Numbered from the stretch's first letter, positions 1 through 8,142 are shown. The stretch: 27,235 bases of DNA from an uncultured Oscillospiraceae bacterium (GCA_900763995.1 CAAFMK010000130.1:1-27235), one strand, 5' to 3'. Translations and numbers: made by a program. The notes: a model not told the origin generated them from the sequence alone.

Positions 1-11
1 CTCATTTCTTT

Positions 12-163
12 TTGTCAAGCACTTTTTTAGGTTTTTTCAAACTTTTTCGTGCTGGACTCTTCTGAGTTGGTAGCCGCTCTCGCAAGCGACTTTACTAGGT
101 TACCACGCTCAGAATTCTTTGTCGAGCACTTTTTTAAGTTTTTTAAACTCTCTTGTGCTGAAC
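12..163 (-). promoter_or_regulatory. Tandem rRNA-type promoter units P2 and P3
   Basis: Two near-identical units of about 45 bases lie 107 bases apart (12-57 and 119-163). Read on the minus strand, each has two A-tracts followed by GTGC and a -35 box. The boxes are TCGACA at 120-125 (P2) and TTGACA at 13-18 (P3). For P2 a 17-base spacer leads to a weak -10, TAACCT (97-102). The -10 of P3 would fall off the contig. A-tracts just upstream of -35 boxes are typical of UP elements, and stacked promoters of this kind are typical of rRNA operons in Firmicutes. I infer that a 16S gene lies beyond position 1. No rRNA sequence is visible in the window itself. Confidence 0.6.
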
Positions 164-233
164 CTTTCGTTCCTTGCTTCTGGCTCCCTGTCGTTTCGTC
201 GGAGTTTTTGACCCCTGTCGAAAGGACTTGCTT

Positions 234-262
234 ATACTACCAGAACCAACCCCAGATGTCAA
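234..262 (-). promoter_or_regulatory. rRNA-type promoter P1
   Basis: On the minus strand this is a consensus -35 TTGACA (257-262), a 17-base spacer and a -10 TAGTAT (234-239). A-tracts resembling an UP element lie upstream at about 263-290. It is the first and best of three stacked promoters facing left. Its -35 box contains the TGA stop of the upstream germination gene (259-261), so there is no intergenic DNA. P1, P2 and P3 share the A-tract plus TTGACA layout, which supports one function. Assignment to an rRNA operon is inference from architecture. Confidence 0.65.
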
Positions 263-1425
263 TAACTTTTTTTACTTTTTTTCAATCTTTTCCATGGCTC
301 CTGTATTTTGTGCTTTTTCCGGGTTTTATCACAAGATATTCCGCTTATCTCCCCTTTATGGTGGACCAGCATCCACACATACAGCACCAGGGGTACCCAT
401 GCACCCAAAATAAGGTTGCCCGCCGGGACGATTTTCTCCCCCATCAGCTGAATGATCCCTGCCCCGGGGGCAAAAACCAGTCCGCCTAATGCGGCCAGAC
501 CCACAGACAGATATGGGATACAGTTCCTCAAGCCCTCCGGGACAAGCTCCCGCCCCATGGCACGAATGGAAAAGACCAGCACTCCACCCATCGTCAGATC
601 CGCAAATGTCCACAGGGCTGAGATAATTCCCTCCACCCGCTGAAAGGCTCCCTCCACCCCCACACTTTTTGCCAGGAAAAAAAAGGGGTTGTTCAGCTCC
701 ATAGCCAGTCCGGCCCCCAGATTGCCCAAAATAACCGCCTGCGCCCCGGCCAGCAGCAGGGTGCCGCCCAAACCCCAGAAGAGCCAGTGCCACCCCTTTT
801 TCTCCCCCTGATCCCGCACACTGCCCAGTAGGAAGGCGGCAAACAGCCCCCACCCCATAACGCCGGTCACCTGGACAGCTGCCTTGACCATGGGCAATCC
901 GTCTCCCCACCACAGGGGGAGCAGGCGCTCCGGTCTGGCCTGAACCAGAGACAGGCCCAGTACCACCAGAGCCGCACACAGCAGGGCCGCCAGAAATATC
1001 TGTCCCGCCCGGGCAAAGGCCGCCAGCTTTCCCCGGCCCATCCACAGCAGTACACCTGCCACCGCCAACAGGAAAAACCACACCGAGCCATCCCGATTGC
1101 CAGAGATCAACAGCCGCTGGGCACACAGACGCAGCCGGAGGGCAAGGAGAAGCTGTGCCCATACTATATATAATAGTATAAGGGCCCTGCCGGGCCACTT
1201 TCCCAGCAGACCAAGAAATCCCTGGGCAAGGCCCTGCCTGCCCGCCAGCTGACCAAGCATCCAGCCCAGCCCCAGTACCACGGGGCCAGCCAGTGCCACA
1301 GCCAGCCATGCCCCCTTTCCCGCCTGGGGCAGCAGCAGACTGGGGAGCAGTTCTGCCGCCGGTGCCATCAGCCCGGCCCACAGCAACGCCATCAGCTGTG
1401 TGCGTGAAATTCCATCTTTTTTCAT
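259..1425 (-). CDS. gerAB: Spore germination protein, GerAB/GerKB family (receptor B subunit)
   Basis: This is the integral membrane B subunit of a germinant receptor, from the amino acid-polyamine-organocation (APC) superfamily. It would sit in the spore inner membrane and take part in germinant binding. The 388-residue protein is mostly hydrophobic, with about ten likely membrane segments. It begins with the family-style ISRTQLMALLWAGLMAP stretch and carries a VEGIISALWTFADLTMGG block in the second half. The start is an ATG preceded by GGGGGAG three bases upstream. It follows the C subunit by 27 bases and is the last gene of an A-C-B operon, the order seen in gerK. Oddity: after the last membrane segment (about residue 356) there is a Lys-rich tail of about 32 residues. 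The A-rich DNA encoding its end also serves as the UP-like region of the rRNA-type promoter, and the stop codon lies in that promoter's -35 box. The paralogue letter cannot be assigned from sequence alone. Confidence 0.88.
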   Translation of the reverse strand: MKKDGISRTQLMALLWAGLMAPAAELLPSLLLPQAGKGAWLAVALAGPVVLGLGWMLGQLAGRQGLAQGFLGLLGKWPGRALILLYIVWAQLLLALRLRLCAQRLLISGNRDGSVWFFLLAVAGVLLWMGRGKLAAFARAGQIFLAALLCAALVVLGLSLVQARPERLLPLWWGDGLPMVKAAVQVTGVMGWGLFAAFLLGSVRDQGEKKGWHWLFWGLGGTLLLAGAQAVILGNLGAGLAMELNNPFFFLAKSVGVEGAFQRVEGIISALWTFADLTMGGVLVFSIRAMGRELVPEGLRNCIPYLSVGLAALGGLVFAPGAGIIQLMGEKIVPAGNLILGAWVPLVLYVWMLVHHKGEISGISCDKTRKKHKIQEPWKRLKKSKKSY

Positions 1426-1452
1426 AGGCTCCCCCTTTGTTCCCGCCAGTCT

Positions 1453-2532
1453 CTACTCATGGATCACGATTTTCAGCTCCACCTCAGGCTCCAGTACCCC
1501 AAACCACATGGGCCAATCCCTTTGAATCTTCTGCCACTTCTTTGGGTGGGCCATGGCCGCCCCAGCACCCAGCCCCACACAGTCGGCCTGCCATCGGCGC
1601 AGCTGGGCCAGGGTGGCCTTGAGCCGTTTGAACTCCTGCTGTTTGACTGCCTGCTGTAGATCTTCCAGGGCCTGCTGGTTGAGTGGCTGAAGATACTCTG
1701 TCAGTTCCAGATCCACACGGCAGTTGATCTTCAGCCCCGATGGGGTATCCCCCTGAAACCGAAGGCTTGGTTTTGTATAGGCGGCGGTCATCCGGGCCGA
1801 CACCCGATTTTCACCCAGCTGTACTGTCATGACCTCTGCCGAAGCCCGTCCAGCCAGCACCTCCAGCCCCCGGGCCAGCTCCCCGTCCAAAAATCCCAGC
1901 AGATGATCCCCCTGCAACACCCCATATCCGCTCTCCATCAGGGCTCCGTCCTTCTGATCCACCGGGGTCAGAGCGGGGGCGAAGGTGCTCCCCCACTCCA
2001 GCAGGTCGGTGTAAACCTCCCCCGCAGTGCGGGAGATGGCGGCCACCGCCATTTTTCCATCTGTTTGCAGGGTGGACAGCCTGCGATCCACCCCCTCATC
2101 CCCGCCTGCTTCTACAGCGGTTCGGGCGGTCTCCCCCCGCACCAGCCACAGCTGGGTGCCAAGTCCCAGCTCCACATCCCTTGCGAAGTAGTCCAGCACT
2201 GGTTTGATGGAGTCCTGCGCCAACTTCTCCCCCAGCAGCAGCTGATCCACATAGCCGTAAAATACATAGCTGTCACTCAGCCCCTGCATGGCCAGACAGG
2301 CCGCACTGAGGGATTCCTTTACAGTGGACAACACCATGGCCGATTCCCGCTCCCCCTGCAACCCGCTGGCTCTGGGGCCGGTGGAGGCTGTCACCTCCAC
2401 CCCTCCATCCACTGTATCCACCCCCATGGTACGCATCAGCGCCATATCCCCCATCTCACGGGCACTGGGCAGTCCGGTACAGCCAGTCAGCAGCAGACAG
2501 CCTGCCAGCAGAGGTGCCAGATATTTTTTCAC
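1453..2532 (-). CDS. gerAC: Spore germination lipoprotein, GerAC/GerKC family (receptor C subunit)
   Basis: This is the lipoprotein C subunit of the germinant receptor, expected on the outer face of the spore inner membrane. I start it at the GTG whose complement is 2530-2532, with AGGAGG eight bases upstream, giving 359 residues. The protein begins MKKYLAPLLAGCLLLTGC, a short basic n-region, a hydrophobic core and a lipobox (LTGC) with Cys18 as the lipidation site. Later segments are consistent with the Ger(x)C family, including the early MGDMALMRTMGVD stretch (the family usually has a similar I-G-D motif) and the C-terminal ELKIVIHE strand. The frame stays open about 79 codons further upstream, but that part overlaps the A subunit and has no signal peptide. 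The GTG overlaps the A-subunit stop by four bases (GTGA), a sign of translational coupling. The next gene follows after 27 bases. Confidence 0.88.
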   Translation of the reverse strand: MKKYLAPLLAGCLLLTGCTGLPSAREMGDMALMRTMGVDTVDGGVEVTASTGPRASGLQGERESAMVLSTVKESLSAACLAMQGLSDSYVFYGYVDQLLLGEKLAQDSIKPVLDYFARDVELGLGTQLWLVRGETARTAVEAGGDEGVDRRLSTLQTDGKMAVAAISRTAGEVYTDLLEWGSTFAPALTPVDQKDGALMESGYGVLQGDHLLGFLDGELARGLEVLAGRASAEVMTVQLGENRVSARMTAAYTKPSLRFQGDTPSGLKINCRVDLELTEYLQPLNQQALEDLQQAVKQQEFKRLKATLAQLRRWQADCVGLGAGAAMAHPKKWQKIQRDWPMWFGVLEPEVELKIVIHE

Positions 2533-4037
2533 TTCTGATTCCTCCTGTTCCTGGTCTTGACCGCACCATCCCGCCACTTCATAGCAGGCAGGGGCAGCCG
2601 AAAGAGACTGGGGTGTCCCCTTGGTACCTTTGTGCCGGTGGTAAAGGGGGCCAGATAGGGCACGCCAAAGGACTCCTGCTCTGCCAAGTGGTAAATAATG
2701 GCTCCACAGCCCAGGCTCAGCCCAAACAGTCCGCCCACGCTGGCCAGAATGGCCAACAGAAACCGCCACAGCCGCAGGGCGTTGCCAAAGTCCTGGCTGG
2801 GCATGGTGTACCCGGCCACCCCGGCAATGGCCACCGCAATCAGAACAGCTGGGGAGACAATGTGGGCCTCCACCGCCGCATTTCCCACAATCAGTCCACC
2901 TAAAATAGATACCGTGGCCCCAATGGGCCCTGGGAGCCGAAGGCCCGCCTCCTGTATGACCTCAAAGGCCAACAGCATGATGAGCACCTCAAAAATGGTG
3001 GAAAAGGGCACCTCCTGCTTGGCCGCCACAATGGACAGAGCCAGCTTGGACGGGATGGCCTCCGGGTGAAAGGTCACCAGTGCAATATACAGTCCCGGCA
3101 CCAGCAGAGTAATGAGGGCGCACAGATAGCGGATCAAGCTCAGGGCTGAGGCGGTGAGCCAGTGGTAGGCCCTGTCCTGTCCCGTTTTGAAAAACTGGTC
3201 GATGGTGCCCGGCAGCATCCACCCCAAAGGGATGCCCTCTGCAAACACCCCCACTCTACCCTCCAGCAGCCCCTGACAAAAACGGTCTGGCCGCTGGGTG
3301 TAGGCCATCATGGGAAAGGGGGTTTTGGCGGCTGGTGTCAGGTACTCCTCCAGATTGCCCGCCGCCTCCAGTCCATCGATGTCGATCTCATCCAGCCGCC
3401 GCTCCACCTGGGCCACTGTATCTGGGTCAGCCATGTCCTCCAGATAGAGCACATCCACCGGAGTGCGGGACTGTCGGCCCACAATGTGCTCCTTGATTTT
3501 CAGCTGGGGTGCTCTCAGGTGGCGGCGCACCATGGAGGTATTGGTTCGGATGGACTCCACAAAGGACTCCCGGCTGCCCTTGAGGGCGGGCTCATTTTCC
3601 GGCTCCCCGATCCCCCGCTTCTCCTCGGTGGGCACCGGGAAGGTGAGGGCGTCTTTCCACTCTGGGCACAGCAGGGCACAGGCCCCGCCGATCAGGTCGT
3701 CCACCACCTCATCCAGTGTGGTGCACCGTTTTGCAGCCATATTGTAAAGGGCCCCATACTGTAACTGGGAAAACAGCTGTGCCTTGGGTACCTCTCTCAG
3801 GGCATCATCCTGGGCCAGCGGACGGAGGATGTAGTCGTTGAGCCGCTCGTTGCGGGCCATCCCCAGCACATAGCAGACGGTGACCCTGCGCTGTTCGTCC
3901 CCGCTGATATAGATTTCCCGCTCCATATAGTCCACACACCCAGCAAAGGCTGTGCGCAGATTTTCCAGGGAGAGGGGGCGGTTAAAGTACGGCTTTTTTC
4001 TTGGGTGGGGGCCATTTTGCTTCTCCTGTTTGGACAT
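2529..4037 (-). CDS. gerAA: Spore germination protein, GerAA/GerKA family (receptor A subunit)
   Basis: This is the A subunit of a nutrient germinant receptor in the spore inner membrane. The 502-residue protein has a long soluble N-terminal half and four to six membrane segments between about residues 290 and 450, as usual for the family. Diagnostic blocks are EPENEPALKGSRESFVES (145-162, the E-P-x-x-E...G-x-R-E-x-F signature) and the FEVIQEAGLRLPGPIGATVS region (about 357-376), followed by IVGNAAVEAHIVSP. The ATG at 4037 has a strong AGGAGGGAG ribosome-binding site five bases upstream. That site sits inside a perfect 10-bp inverted repeat (see the leader hairpin). It leads the A-C-B operon. 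In Bacillus such operons are transcribed in the forespore by sigma-G, but I could not find a convincing sigma-G promoter in the 102 bases upstream. Confidence 0.92.
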   Translation of the reverse strand: MSKQEKQNGPHPRKKPYFNRPLSLENLRTAFAGCVDYMEREIYISGDEQRRVTVCYVLGMARNERLNDYILRPLAQDDALREVPKAQLFSQLQYGALYNMAAKRCTTLDEVVDDLIGGACALLCPEWKDALTFPVPTEEKRGIGEPENEPALKGSRESFVESIRTNTSMVRRHLRAPQLKIKEHIVGRQSRTPVDVLYLEDMADPDTVAQVERRLDEIDIDGLEAAGNLEEYLTPAAKTPFPMMAYTQRPDRFCQGLLEGRVGVFAEGIPLGWMLPGTIDQFFKTGQDRAYHWLTASALSLIRYLCALITLLVPGLYIALVTFHPEAIPSKLALSIVAAKQEVPFSTIFEVLIMLLAFEVIQEAGLRLPGPIGATVSILGGLIVGNAAVEAHIVSPAVLIAVAIAGVAGYTMPSQDFGNALRLWRFLLAILASVGGLFGLSLGCGAIIYHLAEQESFGVPYLAPFTTGTKVPRGHPSLFRLPLPAMKWRDGAVKTRNRRNQK

Positions 4038-4039
4038 AA

Positions 4040-4086
4040 AAACTCCCTCCTGTTTTGAACTTAGTGTTCCAACATAGAGGGAGTTT
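4040..4086 (-). promoter_or_regulatory. Leader hairpin sequestering the receptor-operon ribosome-binding site, or terminator of the ATPase gene
   Basis: On the minus-strand transcript AAACTCCCTC (4077-4086) pairs perfectly with GAGGGAGTTT (4040-4049). The intervening bases contain a second stem: GAAC/GTTC flanked by TGTT/AACA. The outer stem includes most of the AGGAGGGAG Shine-Dalgarno of the receptor A gene. It is followed directly by TTTTT and then the ATG. It could therefore limit translation initiation, end transcription from the ATPase gene 54 bases upstream, or do both. The pairing is seen directly; the function is inference. Confidence 0.5.
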
Positions 4087-4139
4087 ATGTACAGATCTTA
4101 CCAGTCTTTTTCCGCCCGATGCTGTTAGCCCTTCAGATG

Positions 4140-6794
4140 CTACCGCACAGCCGGCTCATGGGGCTGCTGGTTCTGGGGTGTATTGTTCCTGCCGCGCCCC
4201 AGCGCCTTGCCAAGCTCACACAGTGGAATGGGGGCCATAGCCAGCAGCAGCACCCACAGCCACTGCCGCCCGGTCATGTCCACCACACAAAATACTCCCT
4301 GGAGGGGCGGGATCAGCAGCACCGCCAGCTGCATGGCCATCCCCGCCAGAAAGGCTTTGTTCATCGCCGGGTTGGACAGCACCCCCTGGGCAAACAGGGA
4401 GCGCTCCTCACTGCGCATATTAAAGGCGTGGAACAGCTGGCTCATGGTCAGGGTGGCAAAGGCCATGGTGTTGGCCACCGCCCCCTCCATCCCCGGCTGG
4501 GCCAGCCAGATAAAGCCCAGGCAGTAGGCCGTCAGGGTAAGGATCCCCACCATCAGCCCCTGCCAGGCCAGACACAGGGAGAATTTTCGATCGAAGAGGC
4601 CCTTTGCGGCATCCCTGGGCCGCTCCTCCATCACCCCCTCCTCCACCGGCTCCACCCCCAGGGCCAGGGCTGGCAGAGAGTCTGTCACCAAATTGAGCCA
4701 CAGCAGCTGCACCGGCACCAGGGGCATCTGCCCAAAGTCCATCAGGGTGGCCACAAAGATGGTAAAGATCTCCCCAATGTTGCAGGAGAGGAGGTAGTGG
4801 ATGGCCTTGCGGATGTTGGAGTAGATCCCGCGCCCCTCCTCAATGGCAGAGACGATGGTGGAAAAGTTGTCGTCGGTCAAGATCATGTCCGCAGCGCCCT
4901 TGGCCACATCGGTACCAGTACGCCCCATGGCGCAGCCAATGTCCGCACTTTTCAGGGCGGGGGCATCGTTGACCCCGTCCCCAGTCATGGCCACCACCTT
5001 TCCCTTTTTCTGCCACGCCTGGACAATGCGCATTTTGTGCTCTGGGGACACTCTGGCAAAGACTGAGATTTTGTCAATATCCTCCTCCAGCACATTTTGG
5101 GGCATGAAGTCCAGCTCCGCCCCAGTCACTGTCCAGTCCCCCGGTCGGGCAATGTCCAGCTCTCTGGCCACAGCCAGTGCGGTGGCCCGGTGGTCTCCTG
5201 TAATCATCACCGGGCGGACACCGGCCCGATGGCACTGGGCCACCGCAGTGCGCACCTCCGGCCTTGGGGGGTCTATCAGACCAAAGAGTCCTAAAAAGGT
5301 CAAAGCGGTCTCCACCGTCTGGGGCTCTGGCTTTTTGGGCAGAATGTTCAGCTCCCGGCGGGCCACGGCAATGACCCGGAGGGCACGGCTGGCCATCTCC
5401 TCATTGGCCCTTTGAATCTCGTTTTGATCCGCTGTGGTCATAGGGCCTTTCCATGTGGCGGTACACCGCTCCAGCAGGACATCTGGCGCCCCCTTTACAA
5501 AGACCGTCCACCCGCCCCCCGGCTTATTATGTATGGTGGACATCAGCTTGCGCCCGGAGTCAAAGGGCAGGTCGGCGGTTCTGGGCCACTGCTCCAGCTC
5601 CCGGCTCTGATCTACCCCATCCCGGGCGGCGGCCACCACCAGCGCCCCCTCTGTGGGGTCGCCCTGGGCATAGGGGGCACCGGCCTTCCACTGTAATTTG
5701 GCATCTGAGCACAGGCACCCCGCCACCATGGCATCCCGGCGGCGGCCACCTGGAGGGGTCCACAGCTCCTGCACTGTCATCTTATTCTGGGTGAGGGTGC
5801 CTGTTTTATCTGAGCAGATCACCCCAGCACAGCCCAGAGTCTCCACTGCGGGGAGCTTTTTCACAATGGCCCCCCGGTCTGCCAGCCGCTGCACCCCCAG
5901 GGCCAGCACAATGGTGACAATGGCGGGCAGCCCCTCTGGAATGGCGGCCACCGCCAGCGACACCGCTGTTAAAAACATATCCATGATATGCTGCCCCTGG
6001 AGCAGCCCCACTCCAAATAAAATGGCACACACACATAGACACAAAAAGGACAGGGATCTTGAGATCTCCCCCATCCGCTTTTGAAGGGGGGTGTCCACCG
6101 TGTCACTCTCCAGCAGCATCCCGGCAATCTGTCCCATCTGGGTGTCCATCCCTGTGGCCACCACCAGCGCCGTCCCACGCCCGGCGGTGATGAGGGTGCC
6201 GGAGGAGAGCATATTCACCCGATCCCCCAGGGGGGTATCCACGGGCAGGGCCTCCCGCTCCTCCTTTTCCACCGGGACAGACTCCCCGGTCATGGCGCTC
6301 TCATCGGCCTGCAATCGGCTGCACTCCAGTACACGGGCATCTGCCGGCACCAGATCCCCTGCCTCCAGCAAAATGACATCCCCCACCACCAGCTCCCGGG
6401 CGGGAATGACCTGGCCCTTCCCCTCCCGCACCACATGGGCCTTCGGGGTGGACATCCGCCGCAGCTCCTCCAGTGCCTGCTGGGCGTGATCCTCCTGGGT
6501 GACAGAAATCATGGCGTTCACCGCCACAATAATTAGAATAATCAGTCCATCCAGCCAGTCCTCCCCCCGGCTGGCCGCCAGCGAAATGGCCGCCGCCGCC
6601 AGCAGCACCACGATCATGGGATCTTTCAGCTGCCCCAGCACCCGCCGCAGCAGACTGGGCCTGTCCGGGGCCAGAAGCTCATTGGGGCCCTCCCGCTCCA
6701 GCCGCCGCGCGGCCTCCCGCTGGGACAGCCCCTCGGGACTGCTCTCCAATTCCTTCATAATCTGCCAGGCCGGTCGGCTGTACCAGTCGTCCAT
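4140..6794 (-). CDS. P-type (P2A) calcium-transporting ATPase
   Basis: This is an ATP-driven cation pump of the plasma membrane, most likely exporting Ca2+. With the chosen start the protein has 884 residues, normal for bacterial SERCA/PMR1-like pumps. In order it shows the actuator motif TGES (169-172), PEGLP in M4 (286-290), the phosphorylation motif DKTGTLT (Asp329), and the hinge motif TGDGVNDAPA (604-613). M5 has CNIGE (Asn672, Glu675) and M6 has NLVTD (Asn701, Thr704, Asp705). The M4, M5 and M6 residues match the Ca2+ ligands of SERCA sites I and II; the M8 glutamate is not evident. The start is the ATG at 6794, preceded by AAAGGAG at nine bases. An ATG seven codons upstream would use that Shine-Dalgarno as coding sequence. 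It lies between spoIIP and a germinant receptor operon on the same strand. A perfect TATAAT lies 42 bases upstream. Confidence 0.9.
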   Translation of the reverse strand: MDDWYSRPAWQIMKELESSPEGLSQREAARRLEREGPNELLAPDRPSLLRRVLGQLKDPMIVVLLAAAAISLAASRGEDWLDGLIILIIVAVNAMISVTQEDHAQQALEELRRMSTPKAHVVREGKGQVIPARELVVGDVILLEAGDLVPADARVLECSRLQADESAMTGESVPVEKEEREALPVDTPLGDRVNMLSSGTLITAGRGTALVVATGMDTQMGQIAGMLLESDTVDTPLQKRMGEISRSLSFLCLCVCAILFGVGLLQGQHIMDMFLTAVSLAVAAIPEGLPAIVTIVLALGVQRLADRGAIVKKLPAVETLGCAGVICSDKTGTLTQNKMTVQELWTPPGGRRRDAMVAGCLCSDAKLQWKAGAPYAQGDPTEGALVVAAARDGVDQSRELEQWPRTADLPFDSGRKLMSTIHNKPGGGWTVFVKGAPDVLLERCTATWKGPMTTADQNEIQRANEEMASRALRVIAVARRELNILPKKPEPQTVETALTFLGLFGLIDPPRPEVRTAVAQCHRAGVRPVMITGDHRATALAVARELDIARPGDWTVTGAELDFMPQNVLEEDIDKISVFARVSPEHKMRIVQAWQKKGKVVAMTGDGVNDAPALKSADIGCAMGRTGTDVAKGAADMILTDDNFSTIVSAIEEGRGIYSNIRKAIHYLLSCNIGEIFTIFVATLMDFGQMPLVPVQLLWLNLVTDSLPALALGVEPVEEGVMEERPRDAAKGLFDRKFSLCLAWQGLMVGILTLTAYCLGFIWLAQPGMEGAVANTMAFATLTMSQLFHAFNMRSEERSLFAQGVLSNPAMNKAFLAGMAMQLAVLLIPPLQGVFCVVDMTGRQWLWVLLLAMAPIPLCELGKALGRGRNNTPQNQQPHEPAVR

Positions 6795-6835
6795 GCCATC
6801 ACGCTCCTTTCCCATTGGCGGTGCTTCATGCCCCC

Positions 6836-6841
6836 ATTATA
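6836..6841 (-). promoter_or_regulatory. Candidate -10 element for the Ca2+ ATPase gene
   Basis: On the minus strand this is a perfect TATAAT 42 bases before the ATPase start and downstream of the spoIIP terminator, so some promoter is expected here. No good -35 is visible at 16-18 bases upstream (the position reads about CAAATA). The call rests on the -10 and on context only. Confidence 0.35.
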
Positions 6842-6883
6842 GGACAGGCCCTGCCCCATATTTGGGGGAATTTTGGTGGACAG

Positions 6884-6913
6884 AAAAAAGTTGGGGTGGC
6901 CCTGCGCCCCAAC
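6884..6913 (-). terminator. Intrinsic terminator downstream of spoIIP
   Basis: On the minus strand GTTGGGGCG (6905-6913) and CACCCCAAC (6890-6898) form a nine-base-pair stem with one G-U pair and a six-base loop. Six Ts follow directly (6884-6889). It starts 12 bases after the spoIIP stop codon. This is the clearest intrinsic terminator in the window, and it separates spoIIP from the ATPase gene. Confidence 0.85.
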
Positions 6914-6925
6914 CTGTTCTCGCCT

Positions 6926-8098
6926 CTATTTGTAGCCCAGCAGTGTCCTTGCCACATTGTCCGCCCACAATCTGGCCCCAGCGATGGCCTCAGACAGGGT
7001 ATTTCCATGGCCCCCCACCTCCACCAGCAAAGAGCCGGGGATCAGGTGCTGGTTATAGCGGCTGTTGCGCAGGACGATGGGCCGGGCCAAGCTGGAGTAG
7101 CCCTTGGCCAGATTGCGCTGTAAGGCAATGGCAAAGGCCAGATTGTCTCTCCATCTGGGATGCTCCGCCCCTCCTCCGTCTGACCCCACCACCATCATCA
7201 GCTGGGCCACCTGCTCCCCCGCCTCCTGAGATACCAGTTTGTAGATCTCCCCATCCTTTCCCTCAATGGCGTCCCGGTGGACATCCAGCACCACCTGGAT
7301 GGTGGGGTACTGCTCCAGCCACTGCTGTACCGCCACCATGGAGCGGGGGTACGCCTCATTGTAGGAGGGGTAGTCGAACAATGTGGTGTCATGGATGACC
7401 TGAAAACCGTAGGCACGAAAAACGGTGGCGATCTCCTCCCCCACCCGTACCACATTGTGGGTACAGTCGGTGGTGCGGTATGGGTCGCTCTCCTCATAGT
7501 TGTCCCCGTCGGTCTGGGCATAGCTCTCTGTCCCGTGGGAGTGGACAATCAGGATCTGGGGCCCCTCCCCCATATGTACATCCACCGTCCCCTGGGTAAA
7601 TATGGTGTTGTCCACCTCCAGCTTGCTGCGGTTATATACATATACATTGCCATCGGACAGATATTTCCCCCCCGGCTTGCCCTTGGCGGTCATCTCCACG
7701 ATCTCCTCCCCCTGGTGGTTTGGCTGCGGATGGATCTCCTCCTCATTTTCATCCACAATGTCCACAGGGTACTCCTCCTCCGGGTCGGGCTGCTCCTCCT
7801 GATTTTGGGCCAGGCGCAGGGCCAGAATGGGCTCCTCCCCCGCCTGAAGGAGCGGGGAGTGGCCAAGGAGCAGTCTGCCCCAGCCGGTGACCGCCTGCTG
7901 CTCCGGCGGACGGTACCCCAGCTGACTTTGCATCAGGGCAACGGCCAGCAGGGGCTGCTCCCCCAGGGTGCTCATCCGTTCCCTCACTCCCTTTACATCC
8001 ACCGTCAAGCTCACACCCCACACCGCCACCAGTACAAGGCCCAGCGCCACCCCCCGGCGCAGGGCCCGGCCCAGCTGTCTCACTTCTTTTTCCTTCAC
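6926..8098 (-). CDS. spoIIP: Stage II sporulation protein P (SpoIIP), engulfment peptidoglycan hydrolase
   Basis: SpoIIP is the amidase/endopeptidase that works with SpoIID and SpoIIM to thin septal peptidoglycan and drive engulfment. It is anchored in the mother-cell membrane. The sequence has one N-terminal membrane anchor (about residues 12-33), a low-complexity acidic spacer (about 95-135) and a C-terminal amidase domain. Expected catalytic and Zn ligands are visible: HSHGTE (His186, Glu191), DVHRDA (His274) and LVEVGGHGN (Glu360). I prefer the GTG at 8098, which has AGGAG nine bases upstream. An in-frame ATG at 8104 has only three bases of spacing and is the alternative (392 residues). 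It is divergent from miaB and ends at a strong terminator. A sigma-E-like promoter lies about 45 bases upstream, fitting the known mother-cell control of spoIIP in Bacillus. Confidence 0.92.
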   Translation of the reverse strand: MKEKEVRQLGRALRRGVALGLVLVAVWGVSLTVDVKGVRERMSTLGEQPLLAVALMQSQLGYRPPEQQAVTGWGRLLLGHSPLLQAGEEPILALRLAQNQEEQPDPEEEYPVDIVDENEEEIHPQPNHQGEEIVEMTAKGKPGGKYLSDGNVYVYNRSKLEVDNTIFTQGTVDVHMGEGPQILIVHSHGTESYAQTDGDNYEESDPYRTTDCTHNVVRVGEEIATVFRAYGFQVIHDTTLFDYPSYNEAYPRSMVAVQQWLEQYPTIQVVLDVHRDAIEGKDGEIYKLVSQEAGEQVAQLMMVVGSDGGGAEHPRWRDNLAFAIALQRNLAKGYSSLARPIVLRNSRYNQHLIPGSLLVEVGGHGNTLSEAIAGARLWADNVARTLLGYK

Positions 8099-8142
8099 GG
8101 TCATCAACTCCTATCTTCCGTATGGACACGCTGTTACTCCCA

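Noticed and set aside
12..163. Tandem units at the left end as insertion-sequence ends or a CRISPR fragment
   Set aside because: The units are direct, only two full copies exist, no transposase is present, and each unit contains a -35 box with A-tracts, which promoters explain better.
49..489. Open plus-strand frame of 146 codons at the left end
   Set aside because: It runs over the promoter array and antisense to the end of the receptor B gene, has no ribosome-binding site, and its product resembles no protein family.
2533..2769. Upstream extension of the receptor C gene
   Set aside because: The extra 79 codons overlap the A subunit in another frame. The GTG with AGGAGG directly precedes a proper lipoprotein signal peptide.
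4087..4139. Sigma-G promoter for the receptor operon
   Set aside because: CATAAACT near 4085-4092 on the minus strand is suggestive, but no matching -35 is at the right distance, and part of it lies in the leader hairpin.
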